DNA of 64,000 bases, from NCBI RefSeq assembly GCF_024206495.1, contig NZ_JAMBPQ010000008.1:1-64000 (forward strand). Direction: 5' to 3'. The position numbers and the translations under genes were made by a program. Source of the DNA: Paraburkholderia sp. CNPSo 3272 (GTDB lineage Bacteria > Pseudomonadota > Gammaproteobacteria > Burkholderiales > Burkholderiaceae). Shown one piece after another: positions 35,678 through 44,830 of this stretch. The notes under the pieces are model-generated. The model ran no database searches and was not told where the DNA came from. It saw only the letters and a program-made list of their open reading frames with translations. Within the stretch, counting starts at the first letter, position 1, and the number at the start of each line of letters is the position of its first letter.

Positions 35678-36736
35678 ATGGAGGCCCTCAACGGACGCAG
35701 GCCGACCGTCATCGACGTAGCGAAGCGTGCAGGCGTTTCCAAGAGTACGGCGGCACGGGTACTGTCGGACGCGCCTAACATTTCCGATTCGGCGAAAGAG
35801 CAGGTACTGCTTGCTGCGAAAGCGCTGGGCTATACGCGCAATGAGTTGGCGGTCAGCATGCGTTCGGGTCGAAGCGGCATGCTGGGACTGGTCTTGCCGG
35901 ACATCGCGAACCCATTTTGGGGCGAGGTTGCGCGAGGTGCGCAGGACCGGGCTGCGGATGCGGGCGTTTCCATTCTGATTTTTTCGTCCAACTGGAGCGC
36001 GGAAAAAGAAAAGATGCATTTGAGCACCATGATGCAGGCGCGTGTTGATGGCGCGATCATCAATCCAGTCGCAGACGAACTCGGCGATTTCGAGCGGTTT
36101 GGATTGCCATGCATCATGATTGGATCGAGTGCCGAGCGGTTTCCCGACAGTGCTTCCGTCGGCTCGGACATTGCACAAGGTGTGAGTCTCGGCTTGGATT
36201 ACCTGCGCACCAGGGGCCATTTTCGGCCTGCCCTCATTCTGGGACAACGCACGCGCCTTGCCCGTGCGCGTTTCTTGCGCGCGGTACACGAACACTGCGT
36301 CAAGCATGACATCGATCCCGTTACGCTGCCGGTAGAAGACGCCGACTACACGACAGAAGGCGGTGCACTCGCGATGCGACGTCTGCTGGAGAGACATGAG
36401 GGCGGCCATTTATCAGTGTTTGCCGCCAACGACCTCATGGCTCTCGGCGCGATGGGCGCGGTTCGAGAGGCGGGTTTGCACTGTCCACGAGATGTTTCAA
36501 TTCTTGGCTTCGACGGCATTCAAGCGGGTGTATTCGCCTGGCCAGGCCTCACAACCGTCGAAAAGCCCGCTCGTCAGATCGGCGCCGAGGCCGTTGCGCA
36601 ACTACTCAAACGCGGTGTCGACACACCCAACGGCACGCGGATTTATCTGCCATGCACGTTAATTGAACGTGGATCGATTGCCGATCTATCTCGAGCATCA
36701 ATGCGGGACTCCGCGGCTTCGGGGGAGAGCCGCTGA
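35678..36736 (+). CDS. LacI-family transcriptional regulator
   Basis: 352 residues. The DNA-binding head is TVIDVAKRAGVSKSTAARVL, with a hinge-like segment near GYTRNELAVSMR. The periplasmic-binding-like core has MLGLVLPDIANPFWGEVARG, DGAIINPV, SVGSDIAQGVSLGLDYL and VFAANDLMALGAM. ATG 35678 follows GCAGGAG. A perfect 16-bp operator stands between this gene and the sugar transporter, and a weaker copy precedes this gene. It probably represses the transporter-hydrolase operon until a sugar or nucleoside-like ligand binds. Confidence 0.93.
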   Translation: MEALNGRRPTVIDVAKRAGVSKSTAARVLSDAPNISDSAKEQVLLAAKALGYTRNELAVSMRSGRSGMLGLVLPDIANPFWGEVARGAQDRAADAGVSILIFSSNWSAEKEKMHLSTMMQARVDGAIINPVADELGDFERFGLPCIMIGSSAERFPDSASVGSDIAQGVSLGLDYLRTRGHFRPALILGQRTRLARARFLRAVHEHCVKHDIDPVTLPVEDADYTTEGGALAMRRLLERHEGGHLSVFAANDLMALGAMGAVREAGLHCPRDVSILGFDGIQAGVFAWPGLTTVEKPARQIGAEAVAQLLKRGVDTPNGTRIYLPCTLIERGSIADLSRASMRDSAASGESR

Positions 36737-36769
36737 ACCACCGCCTTACCGATATATTTTTTCCGCAAG

Positions 36770-36785
36770 ATGGGAACGTTCCCAT
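36770..36785. promoter_or_regulatory. LacI-family operator, perfect 16-bp palindrome
   Basis: ATGGGAAC-GTTCCCAT is exactly self-complementary with a central CG, the form of LacI/GalR sites. It lies 42 nt before the FHS transporter start and 34 nt after the lacI stop. Confidence 0.85.
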
Positions 36786-36826
36786 AGCAATGACAAAGCC
36801 AAAACTTATTGGAGGAGACAGGAACC

Positions 36827-38185
36827 ATGTTGACCGCTCGACCAGTCGTGCAGCCGCCAGAGAGAACATACCTCCGGCCCATGATGACCATCGGCATGCT
36901 GTATTTCGTGACCGGAGCCTTTAGCTGGCTAAATGGGCCTTTGACAGTCTTCGTCAAATTAGCCTTCAGGCTCGATGACGTTCAGGCGCTCCTGATCACC
37001 GTTGTCTTCTATGTCCCATATTTCGTGTTCGCATTGCCGTATGCGGCTGCGCTGAAGCGAATCGGGATGAAAAGAGGGATGGCGGCGGGCCTGGGCGTCA
37101 TGTCGATCGGTGCGCTGTCGTTCAGCTGGTTCGTTGGCGCGCACAGCTACCCCGGCGTACTTGCAAGCCTGCTGGTGATCGGAACGGGCTTATCCCTGAT
37201 GCAGACCGCCTACAACCCGTACGTCAGCATTCTGGGACCGATCGACAGTGCGGCGCGGCGTGTGGCGACGATGGGAATCTGCAACAAGACCGCAGGTATC
37301 CTTGCGCCCTACGTGTTCGGCGTATTGGTTATGGGTAGCGTGGGAGAATTCGTCAACCGGGTCAAAACGGCGCCGACAGCAGCACATGCCGACGCTCTGC
37401 TCAACGCATTTGCGGCCAGACTGCACGGACCGTATCTCTCACTCGCGGCCATCCTCGCGGTACTCGCGGTTTTCATTGCATTTTCGTCCCTCCCCGATAT
37501 CAAGCCATCGGAAGTCAATGTCGCTGAGCGCAATGGTCATTCCGCGCGCAGCATCTTTTCATTTCCTCACCTTTGGTTGGGAGTGCTTTGCATATTTACA
37601 TACATAGGCGCAGAAGTGCTAGCCGGTGACGCGATTGGCCTCTACGGACAGAGCCTGAATTTGCCGCTCGATGCGACCAAACACTTCACCTCTTACACGA
37701 TGTCCGCGATGCTGGTTGGCTACCTGGTTGGGCTCGTTCTCGTGCCGCGCTTCATATCGCAGCAGCGCTATCTGGTCGTTTCCGCACTGATTGGCGTGCT
37801 GCTCAGTGCTTGCGCATATGTCTCCGACGGCTATACGTCGATTGCGTTCATCGCCGCATTGGGCTTCGCGCACGCGATGATGTGGCCGGCAATATTTCCG
37901 CTCGCGATCAAAGGCCTGGGTCGGTTTACCGAAACCGGATCGGCATTGCTAATTATGGGAATTGTGGGCGGAGCCGTGATGCCCCAGCTCTTCGCACATT
38001 TGAAGCGAGTGTATGACTTTCAGTTGGTGTACATGGTGCTAACCGTGACGTGCTACCTGTACATCATGTACTACGGTTTTCACGGCCATATGGTGGGAAA
38101 ACGTAAGTCGAGAGCAACGGGCGCGTCCAAAACCCAATGGGCCCGACAGGGCAGCGACGAAAACAAGGATAAGGAAAACGTATGA
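36827..38185 (+). CDS. FHS-family sugar:proton symporter (FucP-like MFS)
   Basis: 452 residues with about 12 membrane segments. FHS-type features include MLYFVTGAFSWLNGPLTVFV (helix 1), LPYAAALKRIGMKRG, TGLSLMQTAYNPYVSILGP with the conserved Asn-Pro, and NKTAGILAPYVFG. The ATG at 36827 was chosen because GGAGGA lies at 36811-36816; an in-frame TTG at 36809 would overlap that site. The family carries fucose, glucose, galactose and related sugars or sugar derivatives into the cytoplasm. Its stop overlaps the start of the hydrolase gene. Confidence 0.9.
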   Translation: MLTARPVVQPPERTYLRPMMTIGMLYFVTGAFSWLNGPLTVFVKLAFRLDDVQALLITVVFYVPYFVFALPYAAALKRIGMKRGMAAGLGVMSIGALSFSWFVGAHSYPGVLASLLVIGTGLSLMQTAYNPYVSILGPIDSAARRVATMGICNKTAGILAPYVFGVLVMGSVGEFVNRVKTAPTAAHADALLNAFAARLHGPYLSLAAILAVLAVFIAFSSLPDIKPSEVNVAERNGHSARSIFSFPHLWLGVLCIFTYIGAEVLAGDAIGLYGQSLNLPLDATKHFTSYTMSAMLVGYLVGLVLVPRFISQQRYLVVSALIGVLLSACAYVSDGYTSIAFIAALGFAHAMMWPAIFPLAIKGLGRFTETGSALLIMGIVGGAVMPQLFAHLKRVYDFQLVYMVLTVTCYLYIMYYGFHGHMVGKRKSRATGASKTQWARQGSDENKDKENV

Positions 38186-39357
38186 GAATAGCCCACCAGT
38201 CACTGCAGGACCGTATCTGTGGACTCGTGTACGGGGTCGCGTACGGCGACGCGCTCGGTGCCACGGTCGAGAAACTGACGGCATTGCAAATCCGTGAGCG
38301 CTTCGGCCGAGTTACTTCGATCAATACCGAGTGGCATCGTGCGAAAGATGACGAAGCCGGCCGCAAGGGACGCATACGAGGAGGCGGCATTGTCACCGAC
38401 GACACCTTCATGGTGCTTTCGCTGATGAGTGTGTACAACGAGGTCGGTCGGCACCTCGACGCGTGGGATATGGCTGATGCGATGGTGCGCCAGATCGCCT
38501 GGGTTCCGCGATGGATACCCGAACTGCAGCGCGAGACGGTGCTGATCGAGCGGCTGTTCTATCCGGAAAAATGGATCTATCTGCGGCATCAACTCGCTTC
38601 CTGCGATCCGCGTCAAGGAGGAATCGGGAACATGGTCAACTGCGGTGCGGCGATGTACATCGCGCCGATCGGTGCGATCAATGCGGGCGATCCCAAGGGC
38701 GCCTATGACGAAGCGATCGCATTTTGCAGCGGACATCAGGAGAGCTATGGCCTGGAAGCAGCCGGTGTGCTCGCTAGTGCGATAGCCACGGCGTTCGTGC
38801 CTGGCGTCGCAATCGAAGCGGTTGTCGAGGCAGCGCTCGACGTCGCAAAGGACGGTACACGCGCAGCGATCGATGCGATCGCAGATGCCGCTGTACGACT
38901 GCGTGGCAAAGACTACGAGGCGGTGGTAACGGAATTTCACCGAATCATTGGACGCTTCTCGCCGATTGGTGACGATGTTGAGCATTCCGCGAGAAAGGCC
39001 GGCATTGCGTCGGACGCCTACCGGCCCTCGCGGCGTCTTTCGATCGAGGAATTACCGCTGGCGCTCGGCTTCATCCTGACGAACTGCGGCGACTTCCATC
39101 AGGCAATCGAGGACGGCATCAATTCAGGACGCGACACCGATTCGATTGGCGTGATGATCGGAGCGGTGCTGGGGGCAATGCATGGCAGTACCGTGATCGA
39201 CGAACGCATTCGCAGACAACTTGACGAGGTAAACCGACTAGATCTGCTGTCCGCGGCCGATTGCTTCGGTCAAACGGTGAGCGCCATCCATGAGACGGAC
39301 CGTGCGTTCGCTGAAAAGAAGCTTAAGGTGCGCGCAGAGCTGTCCCGGAACGGATAG
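38182..39357 (+). CDS. ADP-ribosylglycohydrolase (DraG)-family protein
   Basis: 391 residues of the all-helical DraG/ARH fold. Markers are GLVYGVAYGDALGATVE (residues 14-30), the metal motif GGGIVTDDTFM and the C-terminal GINSGRDTDSIGVMIGAVLGA, which supply the Asp ligands for two Mg/Mn ions. The family hydrolyses N- or O-glycosidic bonds to ADP-ribose. Here it is coupled by ATGA to an FHS sugar transporter under LacI control, with no toxin or ART partner nearby. This context suggests breakdown of an imported ribosyl or related glycoside rather than protein deADP-ribosylation. Confidence 0.9.
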   Translation: MRIAHQSLQDRICGLVYGVAYGDALGATVEKLTALQIRERFGRVTSINTEWHRAKDDEAGRKGRIRGGGIVTDDTFMVLSLMSVYNEVGRHLDAWDMADAMVRQIAWVPRWIPELQRETVLIERLFYPEKWIYLRHQLASCDPRQGGIGNMVNCGAAMYIAPIGAINAGDPKGAYDEAIAFCSGHQESYGLEAAGVLASAIATAFVPGVAIEAVVEAALDVAKDGTRAAIDAIADAAVRLRGKDYEAVVTEFHRIIGRFSPIGDDVEHSARKAGIASDAYRPSRRLSIEELPLALGFILTNCGDFHQAIEDGINSGRDTDSIGVMIGAVLGAMHGSTVIDERIRRQLDEVNRLDLLSAADCFGQTVSAIHETDRAFAEKKLKVRAELSRNG

Positions 39358-39522
39358 GAAATCCTGACGCGTTTCGGCACGGAATAGTCAAAACCCTTGT
39401 TAGAGCTGTCAGCGTTCACATCGAGCGCTCCTACATATTCGTTAGTACTACGAGATAGAAAATCAAAGTTGGCAACGCATCGCAAGCCGTCTCGTTTATC
39501 AACCTTATCGGCAGACGACGTC

Positions 39523-40671
39523 ATGAGAGACAATATCCAATTCGCTGCAACTGCAATCACAACCGCAATGCTTGCATTGACTGGCATCGCGCGCGCACAG
39601 TCTAGCGTTACGCTCTATGGGGTCGTCGACGACGGCCCGAGCTACACGAGCAATGCGGGTGGCCACGCTGGCTGGCAAATGGTCAGCGGAAGCGCACAGG
39701 GAAGTCGCTGGGGTCTAAAGGGAGTCGAAGACCTGGGAGGTGGCCTCACGACTATATTCCGGCTGGAGAACGGCTTTAACATCAATAACGGCACGCTCTC
39801 GCAGGGCGGACGGGAGTTCGGTCGTCAAGCGTATTTCGGATTGGCTTCAGGCACGCTAGGGACGCTGACGCTGGGTCGCCAACTCGACATGATCAATGAC
39901 TATGTAGCGCCAATGACGGCGAACTCGTCATGGGGTGGCTACGCCTTCTCGCATCCGTTCGACAACGACAATACGGACGGCTCGTTTCGCATCAACAACG
40001 CGATCAAGTACACCAGTGCGAACTATCTGGGTTTAAGTGTCGGGGCGACATACGCGTTCAGCAACGCAACGGGTTTCGCGCAAGACCGTGAATACAGCAT
40101 GGGGGTTCAGTACACGCACGGTCCGCTGGTTATCGCCGGCGCATATTCGAACGTCAACGGACTTGGCACCAGCCCGAACGGCGCCGTCACGCCCGATACC
40201 GCGCCGTTCGTCGCGGATTCCCAGAAGATAGCTGGCGCGGGAGTCAAGTACGCTTTCGGCCCTGCGGCAGTCGCCTTCGTTTATACGTACACGGATATTG
40301 GCCAGCCGGTAAGGAACAACCTCGTCCGCGCAACACTGAACGGCACCAGTTTGAGGTTCAGTAACTACGAAATCAACGGGACATACCAGTTCACTCCGCA
40401 GTTCTCCGTTATGGCCATGTACACCTTTACACATGGCGACTACGCCGCGAGCAACGGTACCGTCCGCCCGAACTGGAACGAGGTTGGGGTGATGGGCGAC
40501 TACCTGCTATCGAAGCGTACGGACGTGTATGTTCAGGGTGTGTGGCAGCACGTGAGCGGCGTGGCTGATGACATGGGCGGAATGAGCGGGGCGTTGATAC
40601 TCGGCAGTGCGGGGCAGTCGAGTACGGCTAGCCAGATGCTCGTGCATGTGGGACTGCGGCACAGGTTCTGA
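39523..40671 (+). CDS. Gram-negative porin (Burkholderia OmpC-like)
   Basis: 382 residues. The signal peptide ends ALTGIARAQS, followed by SSVTLYGVVDDGPSYTSNAGG, the typical first strand of beta-proteobacterial trimeric porins. Next come SRWGLKGVEDLGGGLTTIFRLE, FGRQAYFGLASGTLGTLTLGRQ and a terminal strand ending VGLRHRF. It lies 165 nt after the hydrolase gene and may be read from the LacI operon or its own promoter. It would give outer-membrane passage to the substrate of the upstream transporter; that link is inferred. Confidence 0.92.
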   Translation: MRDNIQFAATAITTAMLALTGIARAQSSVTLYGVVDDGPSYTSNAGGHAGWQMVSGSAQGSRWGLKGVEDLGGGLTTIFRLENGFNINNGTLSQGGREFGRQAYFGLASGTLGTLTLGRQLDMINDYVAPMTANSSWGGYAFSHPFDNDNTDGSFRINNAIKYTSANYLGLSVGATYAFSNATGFAQDREYSMGVQYTHGPLVIAGAYSNVNGLGTSPNGAVTPDTAPFVADSQKIAGAGVKYAFGPAAVAFVYTYTDIGQPVRNNLVRATLNGTSLRFSNYEINGTYQFTPQFSVMAMYTFTHGDYAASNGTVRPNWNEVGVMGDYLLSKRTDVYVQGVWQHVSGVADDMGGMSGALILGSAGQSSTASQMLVHVGLRHRF

Positions 40672-41093
40672 GTGTGCTAACCGACGTTTTGCCGTCGATC
40701 TGTTGAGTGAGGGCGTGGCGGGTATCGCATGCCTGACGCGCCTGCCGCACGATTCAGTCATTCCGTGCCAGTTACTCGTTCTATTGGTTAGCGTTGCGTA
40801 GATTTTCTAGCATGATGATCGATCGGAGACAGTAGCCTATATCGGCGCAGCAGGCGGATTTCCATATGTCAAAGTTTCTATATAAAAGAGGATATTGTGA
40901 TAAGAAAACTTATCACAAGCGCCGCATTCAGTGTCAATTTTCCGGGTAAACTTAAACTCGTAAAGCCTGCGAGGCGTCGCGACAGATCGGAACGCGCGTA
41001 ACAGGCGAGGGCGGCGGAAGCCCCCTGTTGTCGCCCGAACACGTTTTCAAAGCTCAGGCGTGTCCCGCGGCAGTTCTTTCAGTTCGGAAGTTC
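40672..41093. other. Intergenic region with one strong palindrome
   Basis: 422 nt between the porin and the LysR remnant. Apart from the palindrome at 40895-40918 and an AT-rich stretch just before it, nothing codes convincingly. Confidence 0.5.
40895..40918. promoter_or_regulatory. Perfect 10-bp inverted repeat, probable operator or hairpin
   Basis: TTGTGATAAG (40895-40904) and CTTATCACAA (40909-40918) around AAAA. No T-run follows on either strand, so a terminator is unlikely. The half-site length and AT-rich setting fit a dimeric repressor site, but no regulator gene is next to it except a LysR fragment. Confidence 0.6.
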
Positions 41094-41255
41094 TCAGGCC
41101 GCGAACGTGCGGAGTTCGGCTAGCGGTACATGTAGCGAACTGTCCTGCTCAAAGGCTTCGAGCAGATACTCGACGGTCGCGCGAACCCGGGGCGCCACCA
41201 GCGCCCGGTGCGGGTACTGCAGAACCATCTCGTAGGTCCCGGGATGATGAACGCC
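41094..41255 (-). pseudogene. C-terminal remnant of a LysR-family regulator
   Basis: The minus-strand frame ending at 41094 reads YEMVLQYPHRALVAPRVRA then TVEYLLEAF, the typical C-terminal strand and helix of Burkholderia LysR effector domains. No HTH or remaining effector domain is found upstream; the frame becomes unlike LysR before about 41255. It is divergent from the carboxymuconolactone-decarboxylase-like gene, as the intact regulator would have been. Confidence 0.65.
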
Positions 41256-41354
41256 TGGGGGAGCGTGTCGCCGCAATCGCGCTGCAGTTCGGCCATCGCG
41301 CGTAAACAGTTCGCGGTCCTTTAAATCATCCTGAATTGCTCTGGAGACGTGTTC

Positions 41355-42077
41355 ATGTCCGACTTTAATCACTCCCCGTCCGCCGTCACAGACGACGATA
41401 TCGGCGCCGTTTCGCCTGCGCTGGTGAAGTACACGCGGGCGTCGATCGTCGGTGATCTTTGGCGCCGCCCGCAGCTATCCGGCAGGGATCGCGGCATCGT
41501 TACGCTGTCAGCGCTGATTGCGCAAAATCAGACCATCGGCATTCAGCACTATGCCAACCGCGCCCTCGACAACGGCGTGACGCCGGGCGAAATTTCGGAA
41601 TTGATTACCCATCTGGCGTTTTACGCCGGATGGTCGAATGCTTTTTCGGCAATCGTCATTGTCAAGGATGTCTTTGCGCAACGAGGAATCGGCGCCGACC
41701 GGCTGCCCGCGGCCTCAGCAGCGCTCCTGCCGCTCGATGAGTCAGCCGAGACGCTACGCGCCGAACACGTTTCCGGCCTCTTTGGCGCGGCGTTCCCGGG
41801 CATGGTCCAGTACACCACAGACCTGCTCTTTCGTGACCTGTGGCTGCGACCGGACCTGGTGCCGCGAGACCGCAGCCTCGCGACCGTCAGCGCATTGATC
41901 GCGGCGGGTCAGGTCGCGCAGGTTCCTCACCACTTTAACCGTGCGATGGACCATGGCCCGACGCAGGAACAGGCCGCTGAAGTCGTCACGCATCTGGCGT
42001 TCTACGCTGGCTGGCCCTGCGCCTTTTCGGCAATGCCAGTCGTGAAGGAAGTGTTCGAGACGCGGTCCGCGGCGTAG
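41355..42077 (+). CDS. Carboxymuconolactone decarboxylase-family protein, two domains
   Basis: 240 residues made of two similar CMD/AhpD-like modules. The shared elements are LVKYTRASIVGDLWRRPQLSGRDRGIVTLSALIA with ELITHLAFYAGW in the first and LLFRDLWLRPDLVPRDRSLATVSALIA with EVVTHLAFYAGW in the second. The CxxC of AhpD is absent, so it is not a peroxidase of that type. Duplicated CMD proteins of this kind are frequent in Burkholderia near regulators; their reaction is unknown. ATG 41355 lies 8 nt after GGAG; GTG at 41349 is too close to that site. Confidence 0.85.
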   Translation: MSDFNHSPSAVTDDDIGAVSPALVKYTRASIVGDLWRRPQLSGRDRGIVTLSALIAQNQTIGIQHYANRALDNGVTPGEISELITHLAFYAGWSNAFSAIVIVKDVFAQRGIGADRLPAASAALLPLDESAETLRAEHVSGLFGAAFPGMVQYTTDLLFRDLWLRPDLVPRDRSLATVSALIAAGQVAQVPHHFNRAMDHGPTQEQAAEVVTHLAFYAGWPCAFSAMPVVKEVFETRSAA

Positions 42078-42283
42078 CTGGCGTTGCAGGGTCTGCGACA
42101 CCTCAGGCTGGCCGTCAATTCCGCTTGTCGAAGGAGGATTCTCGTGAGTACCTGCGCACGCGCGGCCACGGTAAATAAGGTCGCGCTGTCGATAACGCAC
42201 TCCCCGAGCGATTTCATGGAAATTGAAGCCGGCGCGGCCGCGATCAAAATTGAAGGTGCCCGATATCCTCGCTCGCGAAAGCG

Positions 42284-42496
42284 TTACGCGTGAGGAGGTG
42301 ACTCTGCCGGTGGTGTGCCGTCGTGAAAGAGGCCTTTGAGTTGTGAACGCAACTCCGCCGAGTCGGCATGCTTGTGGACCGTGACCGCGTGCTGCACTGC
42401 TGCCTCCAGTAATTCGCTTTCGGAATCCGCAGAAAGCGCGACCGAACAGTTCATCTCGCTTGGAAATTCCCGGCAATCAATATATTTACGACCCAC
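42284..42496 (-). CDS. DUF1059-family small protein
   Basis: 70 residues read from GTG at 42496: GRKYIDCREFPSEMNCSVAL, then SADSESELLEAAVQHAVTVH and a C-terminal QLKGLFHDG. This is the complete DUF1059 domain with its two conserved Cys. GAGGGGA lies about 6 nt upstream on the minus strand. A longer reading to 42523 is open but would start before that site. Function of the family is unknown. Confidence 0.85.
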   Translation of the reverse strand: MGRKYIDCREFPSEMNCSVALSADSESELLEAAVQHAVTVHKHADSAELRSQLKGLFHDGTPPAESPPHA

Positions 42497-42797
42497 GATA
42501 ATCCCCTCATACCAAAGCAGCAATGGCCTTGCGACGTCGGCGCGCGATATCGCACGGAGTAGTTAACACATGCCAGACTCCTCCTGATCTCCGCTTAGAT
42601 AGTTCTCTAAGTATAGGTTGCCGTGGCACGTCAGCGGTTTTGTGGGAAAAAACCTAAGATAGGAACCAGTGCGCGTTCATGACGTCCCAGGAAGTCTTGT
42701 GACATGCCCTCGTGTGTCTCGTCGCAAGAGCTGCTACGCAGACCGGCATCTGTGCGCATCAGCGGGACATGGCCATGCGGCGAAGAGGGTGCAAAAA
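42497..42797. other. Intergenic region, 301 nt
   Basis: Gap between the divergent DUF1059 gene and the FAD-dependent oxidoreductase. It must hold both promoters. No clear inverted repeat or further gene was seen. Confidence 0.5.
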
Positions 42798-44198
42798 ATG
42801 TCAGACGAAACGCTCGAAACAGACTATCTCGTGGTCGGTGCGGGAGCCGCCGGAATGGCATTTGCCGACGCCTTGCTTGCACTTTCGAATGCAACACTAA
42901 CTATTGTCGATCGCCGCCACGCACCCGGCGGACACTGGATCGACGCCTATCCGTTCGTGCGTCTGCACCAGCCGTCAGCATTCTATGGCGTGAGCTCCAT
43001 GCCGCTTGGGCAGGACGTGCGCGATCTGACCGGAACAAATGCCGGCTACTATGAACTAGCGGGAGCTGACGAAGTCCGTGCTTATTTTGCTCACGTCATG
43101 CGCCGGCGCTTTCTACCGAGCGGCCGCGTCCGCTACTTCCCTTGCAGCGAGTATCTTGGGGACGGCCGTTTCGTGTCCCGGTACACACAGGCGTCCTGGA
43201 AGGTAAGCGTGAGACGCAAGGTCGTAGACACCACGTATCTTGAAGGAACAGTGCCCGCAACGAGTGCGCCTCCCTTCGAAGTGGCCGACGGCGTTCGCTG
43301 CGTGCCCGCTGGCGATGTCACGCGCATCCCGGAGCGGCCCGAGCGTTTTGTCGTCATCGGCGCGGGCAAGACCGCCCTCGACACCTGCGTATGGCTGCTC
43401 GAACAGGACGTGCCCGCGCCGTCCATCCGCTGGATCAAGCCACGGGAGGCCCGGTGGTTGAACCGCCGGTTTCAGCAGCCGCTGGCGCTGCTCCCCGAGT
43501 CGTATCGCGGCACGGCGATCCAGCTTGAGGCAATGGCAGAGGCCACTTCCGTCGAAGATCTCTTCGCCCGGCTGGAAGCGAAAGGCTTCTTCCTCCGCGT
43601 CGATCCTGGCGTCGCGCCCACCATGTTCCGTGGAGCGGTAATCAGCGAGGCCGAGTTGAACTTGCTGCGTCAGATCGAGGATGTCGTTCGTCTCGGCCAT
43701 GTGGTCCGGATCGAGCGCGACGAAATTGTCCTCGATGAGGGCCGTGTGCCTACGAACGACGCGACGGTGCATATACATTGCGCGTCAAGGGGACTCATGC
43801 GCCGTCCCGTGCGTCCGATATTCGAGGCCAGGCACGTTACCGTGCAGCCATTCCTTTGGGCATTCGCGTGCTACCAGTTCGCCATGCTGGGCGCTATCGA
43901 GGCCCTGGTGGAAAGCGACGAGGAGAAGAACCGACTCTGCCCGCCCATCGCTTACTGGGATGCGGACAGGGACTACCTCTGCGCTTTCCTCGCGACGCTT
44001 GCGAACGAGCGGGCCAGGACGGCCTATCCGGCGCTAGCGAACTGGGCAAAGGAAACCCGGCTCAATCCGTTCGGTGGAATCGGGCACCACCGCGATGCGG
44101 CGGAGGTTATTGACGCGCGGGAGTGCATCAAGCGCTACGCGGCGGCGGCGGCTGGCAACCTCGCGCACCTCATCACGAAGAATGCCGCGCGGACATAG
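42798..44198 (+). CDS. FAD/NAD(P)-binding oxidoreductase
   Basis: 466 residues with an N-terminal FAD motif DYLVVGAGAAGMAFADALL, followed by an acidic beta-2 end (IVDRRHAPGGHW) and a second dinucleotide motif FVVIGAGKTALDTCVWLLEQ near residue 190. The layout recalls flavin monooxygenases and NAD(P)-binding lysine/ornithine-type hydroxylases, but I cannot assign a substrate. AGAGGG precedes the ATG by 7 nt. A longer in-frame reading back to 42669 shows no family similarity. Confidence 0.82.
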   Translation: MSDETLETDYLVVGAGAAGMAFADALLALSNATLTIVDRRHAPGGHWIDAYPFVRLHQPSAFYGVSSMPLGQDVRDLTGTNAGYYELAGADEVRAYFAHVMRRRFLPSGRVRYFPCSEYLGDGRFVSRYTQASWKVSVRRKVVDTTYLEGTVPATSAPPFEVADGVRCVPAGDVTRIPERPERFVVIGAGKTALDTCVWLLEQDVPAPSIRWIKPREARWLNRRFQQPLALLPESYRGTAIQLEAMAEATSVEDLFARLEAKGFFLRVDPGVAPTMFRGAVISEAELNLLRQIEDVVRLGHVVRIERDEIVLDEGRVPTNDATVHIHCASRGLMRRPVRPIFEARHVTVQPFLWAFACYQFAMLGAIEALVESDEEKNRLCPPIAYWDADRDYLCAFLATLANERARTAYPALANWAKETRLNPFGGIGHHRDAAEVIDARECIKRYAAAAAGNLAHLITKNAART

Positions 44199-44315
44199 TG
44201 AGTAGCGTACCGGTGAGTCGAATTCAGGTCGCCACTGAGTGACGGCGCCGCTAAGCAGACTCGCGCTGGTCTATCAACGTCCGGTGTCGGCGAAACCGGG
44301 GTCGAAGCCAGGTCG

Positions 44316-44830
44316 GTGCCAGATCGGGACGCCTTTCGCGCGGGCCTCAAAGGCTTTATCGCCGAAGCCAAACAGCTCTCACAATTCGAACATTCGTCGC
44401 GCGTCCGGGTCGACCGTGCGTGGGAAGAGAACAGCGCCGCATATAGGGTGATGCCGTATTACACGGGGGTCACCCTGAGGGACGCGTTGGGCCGGATGCC
44501 GTCCGCGCCCGACGAAGGCTGGTTGCGAGCGCTGATGACACCGCTTATCGACGCGCTCGCTGTACTACATAGCGCTGGGTCTATCACGGTGACATCTCAC
44601 CCGACACGGTGATGTTGCTGAACGACAGCGACCGTCCGCTGTTACTGGGCTTCGGATATGCGCGCCGTGCGATCGCCGACGCCAAAAGGGATGTGCGCGC
44701 GCGTCAGAGAGGGCTATGCGGCGGCCGAGCAATACACCGACGAACTGTCCGGGACGAACGGGCCGTGGACCGACGTCTACTCACTGGCGGCTGTGATCTA
44801 CTTCTCAATTCGACGCGAGCCGCCGCCAAT
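44316..44830 (+). pseudogene. Serine/threonine protein kinase remnant
   Basis: Pieces of a kinase domain lie in three frames. First AFRAGLKGFIAEAKQLSQFE, AAYRVMPYYTGVTLRDAL and LIDALAVLHSAG. After a shift near 44578 comes VYHGDISPDTVMLL with LLLGFGYARR. After a second shift near 44700 comes EGYAAAEQYTDEL with GPWTDVYSLAAVIY. The catalytic HRD is HGD and DFG is GFG. The gene is clearly dead, and both its ends are missing. Confidence 0.8.

Noticed and set aside
42084..42293. Short plus-strand ORF after the CMD-like gene
   Set aside because: No ribosome-binding site, no family features; probably chance.
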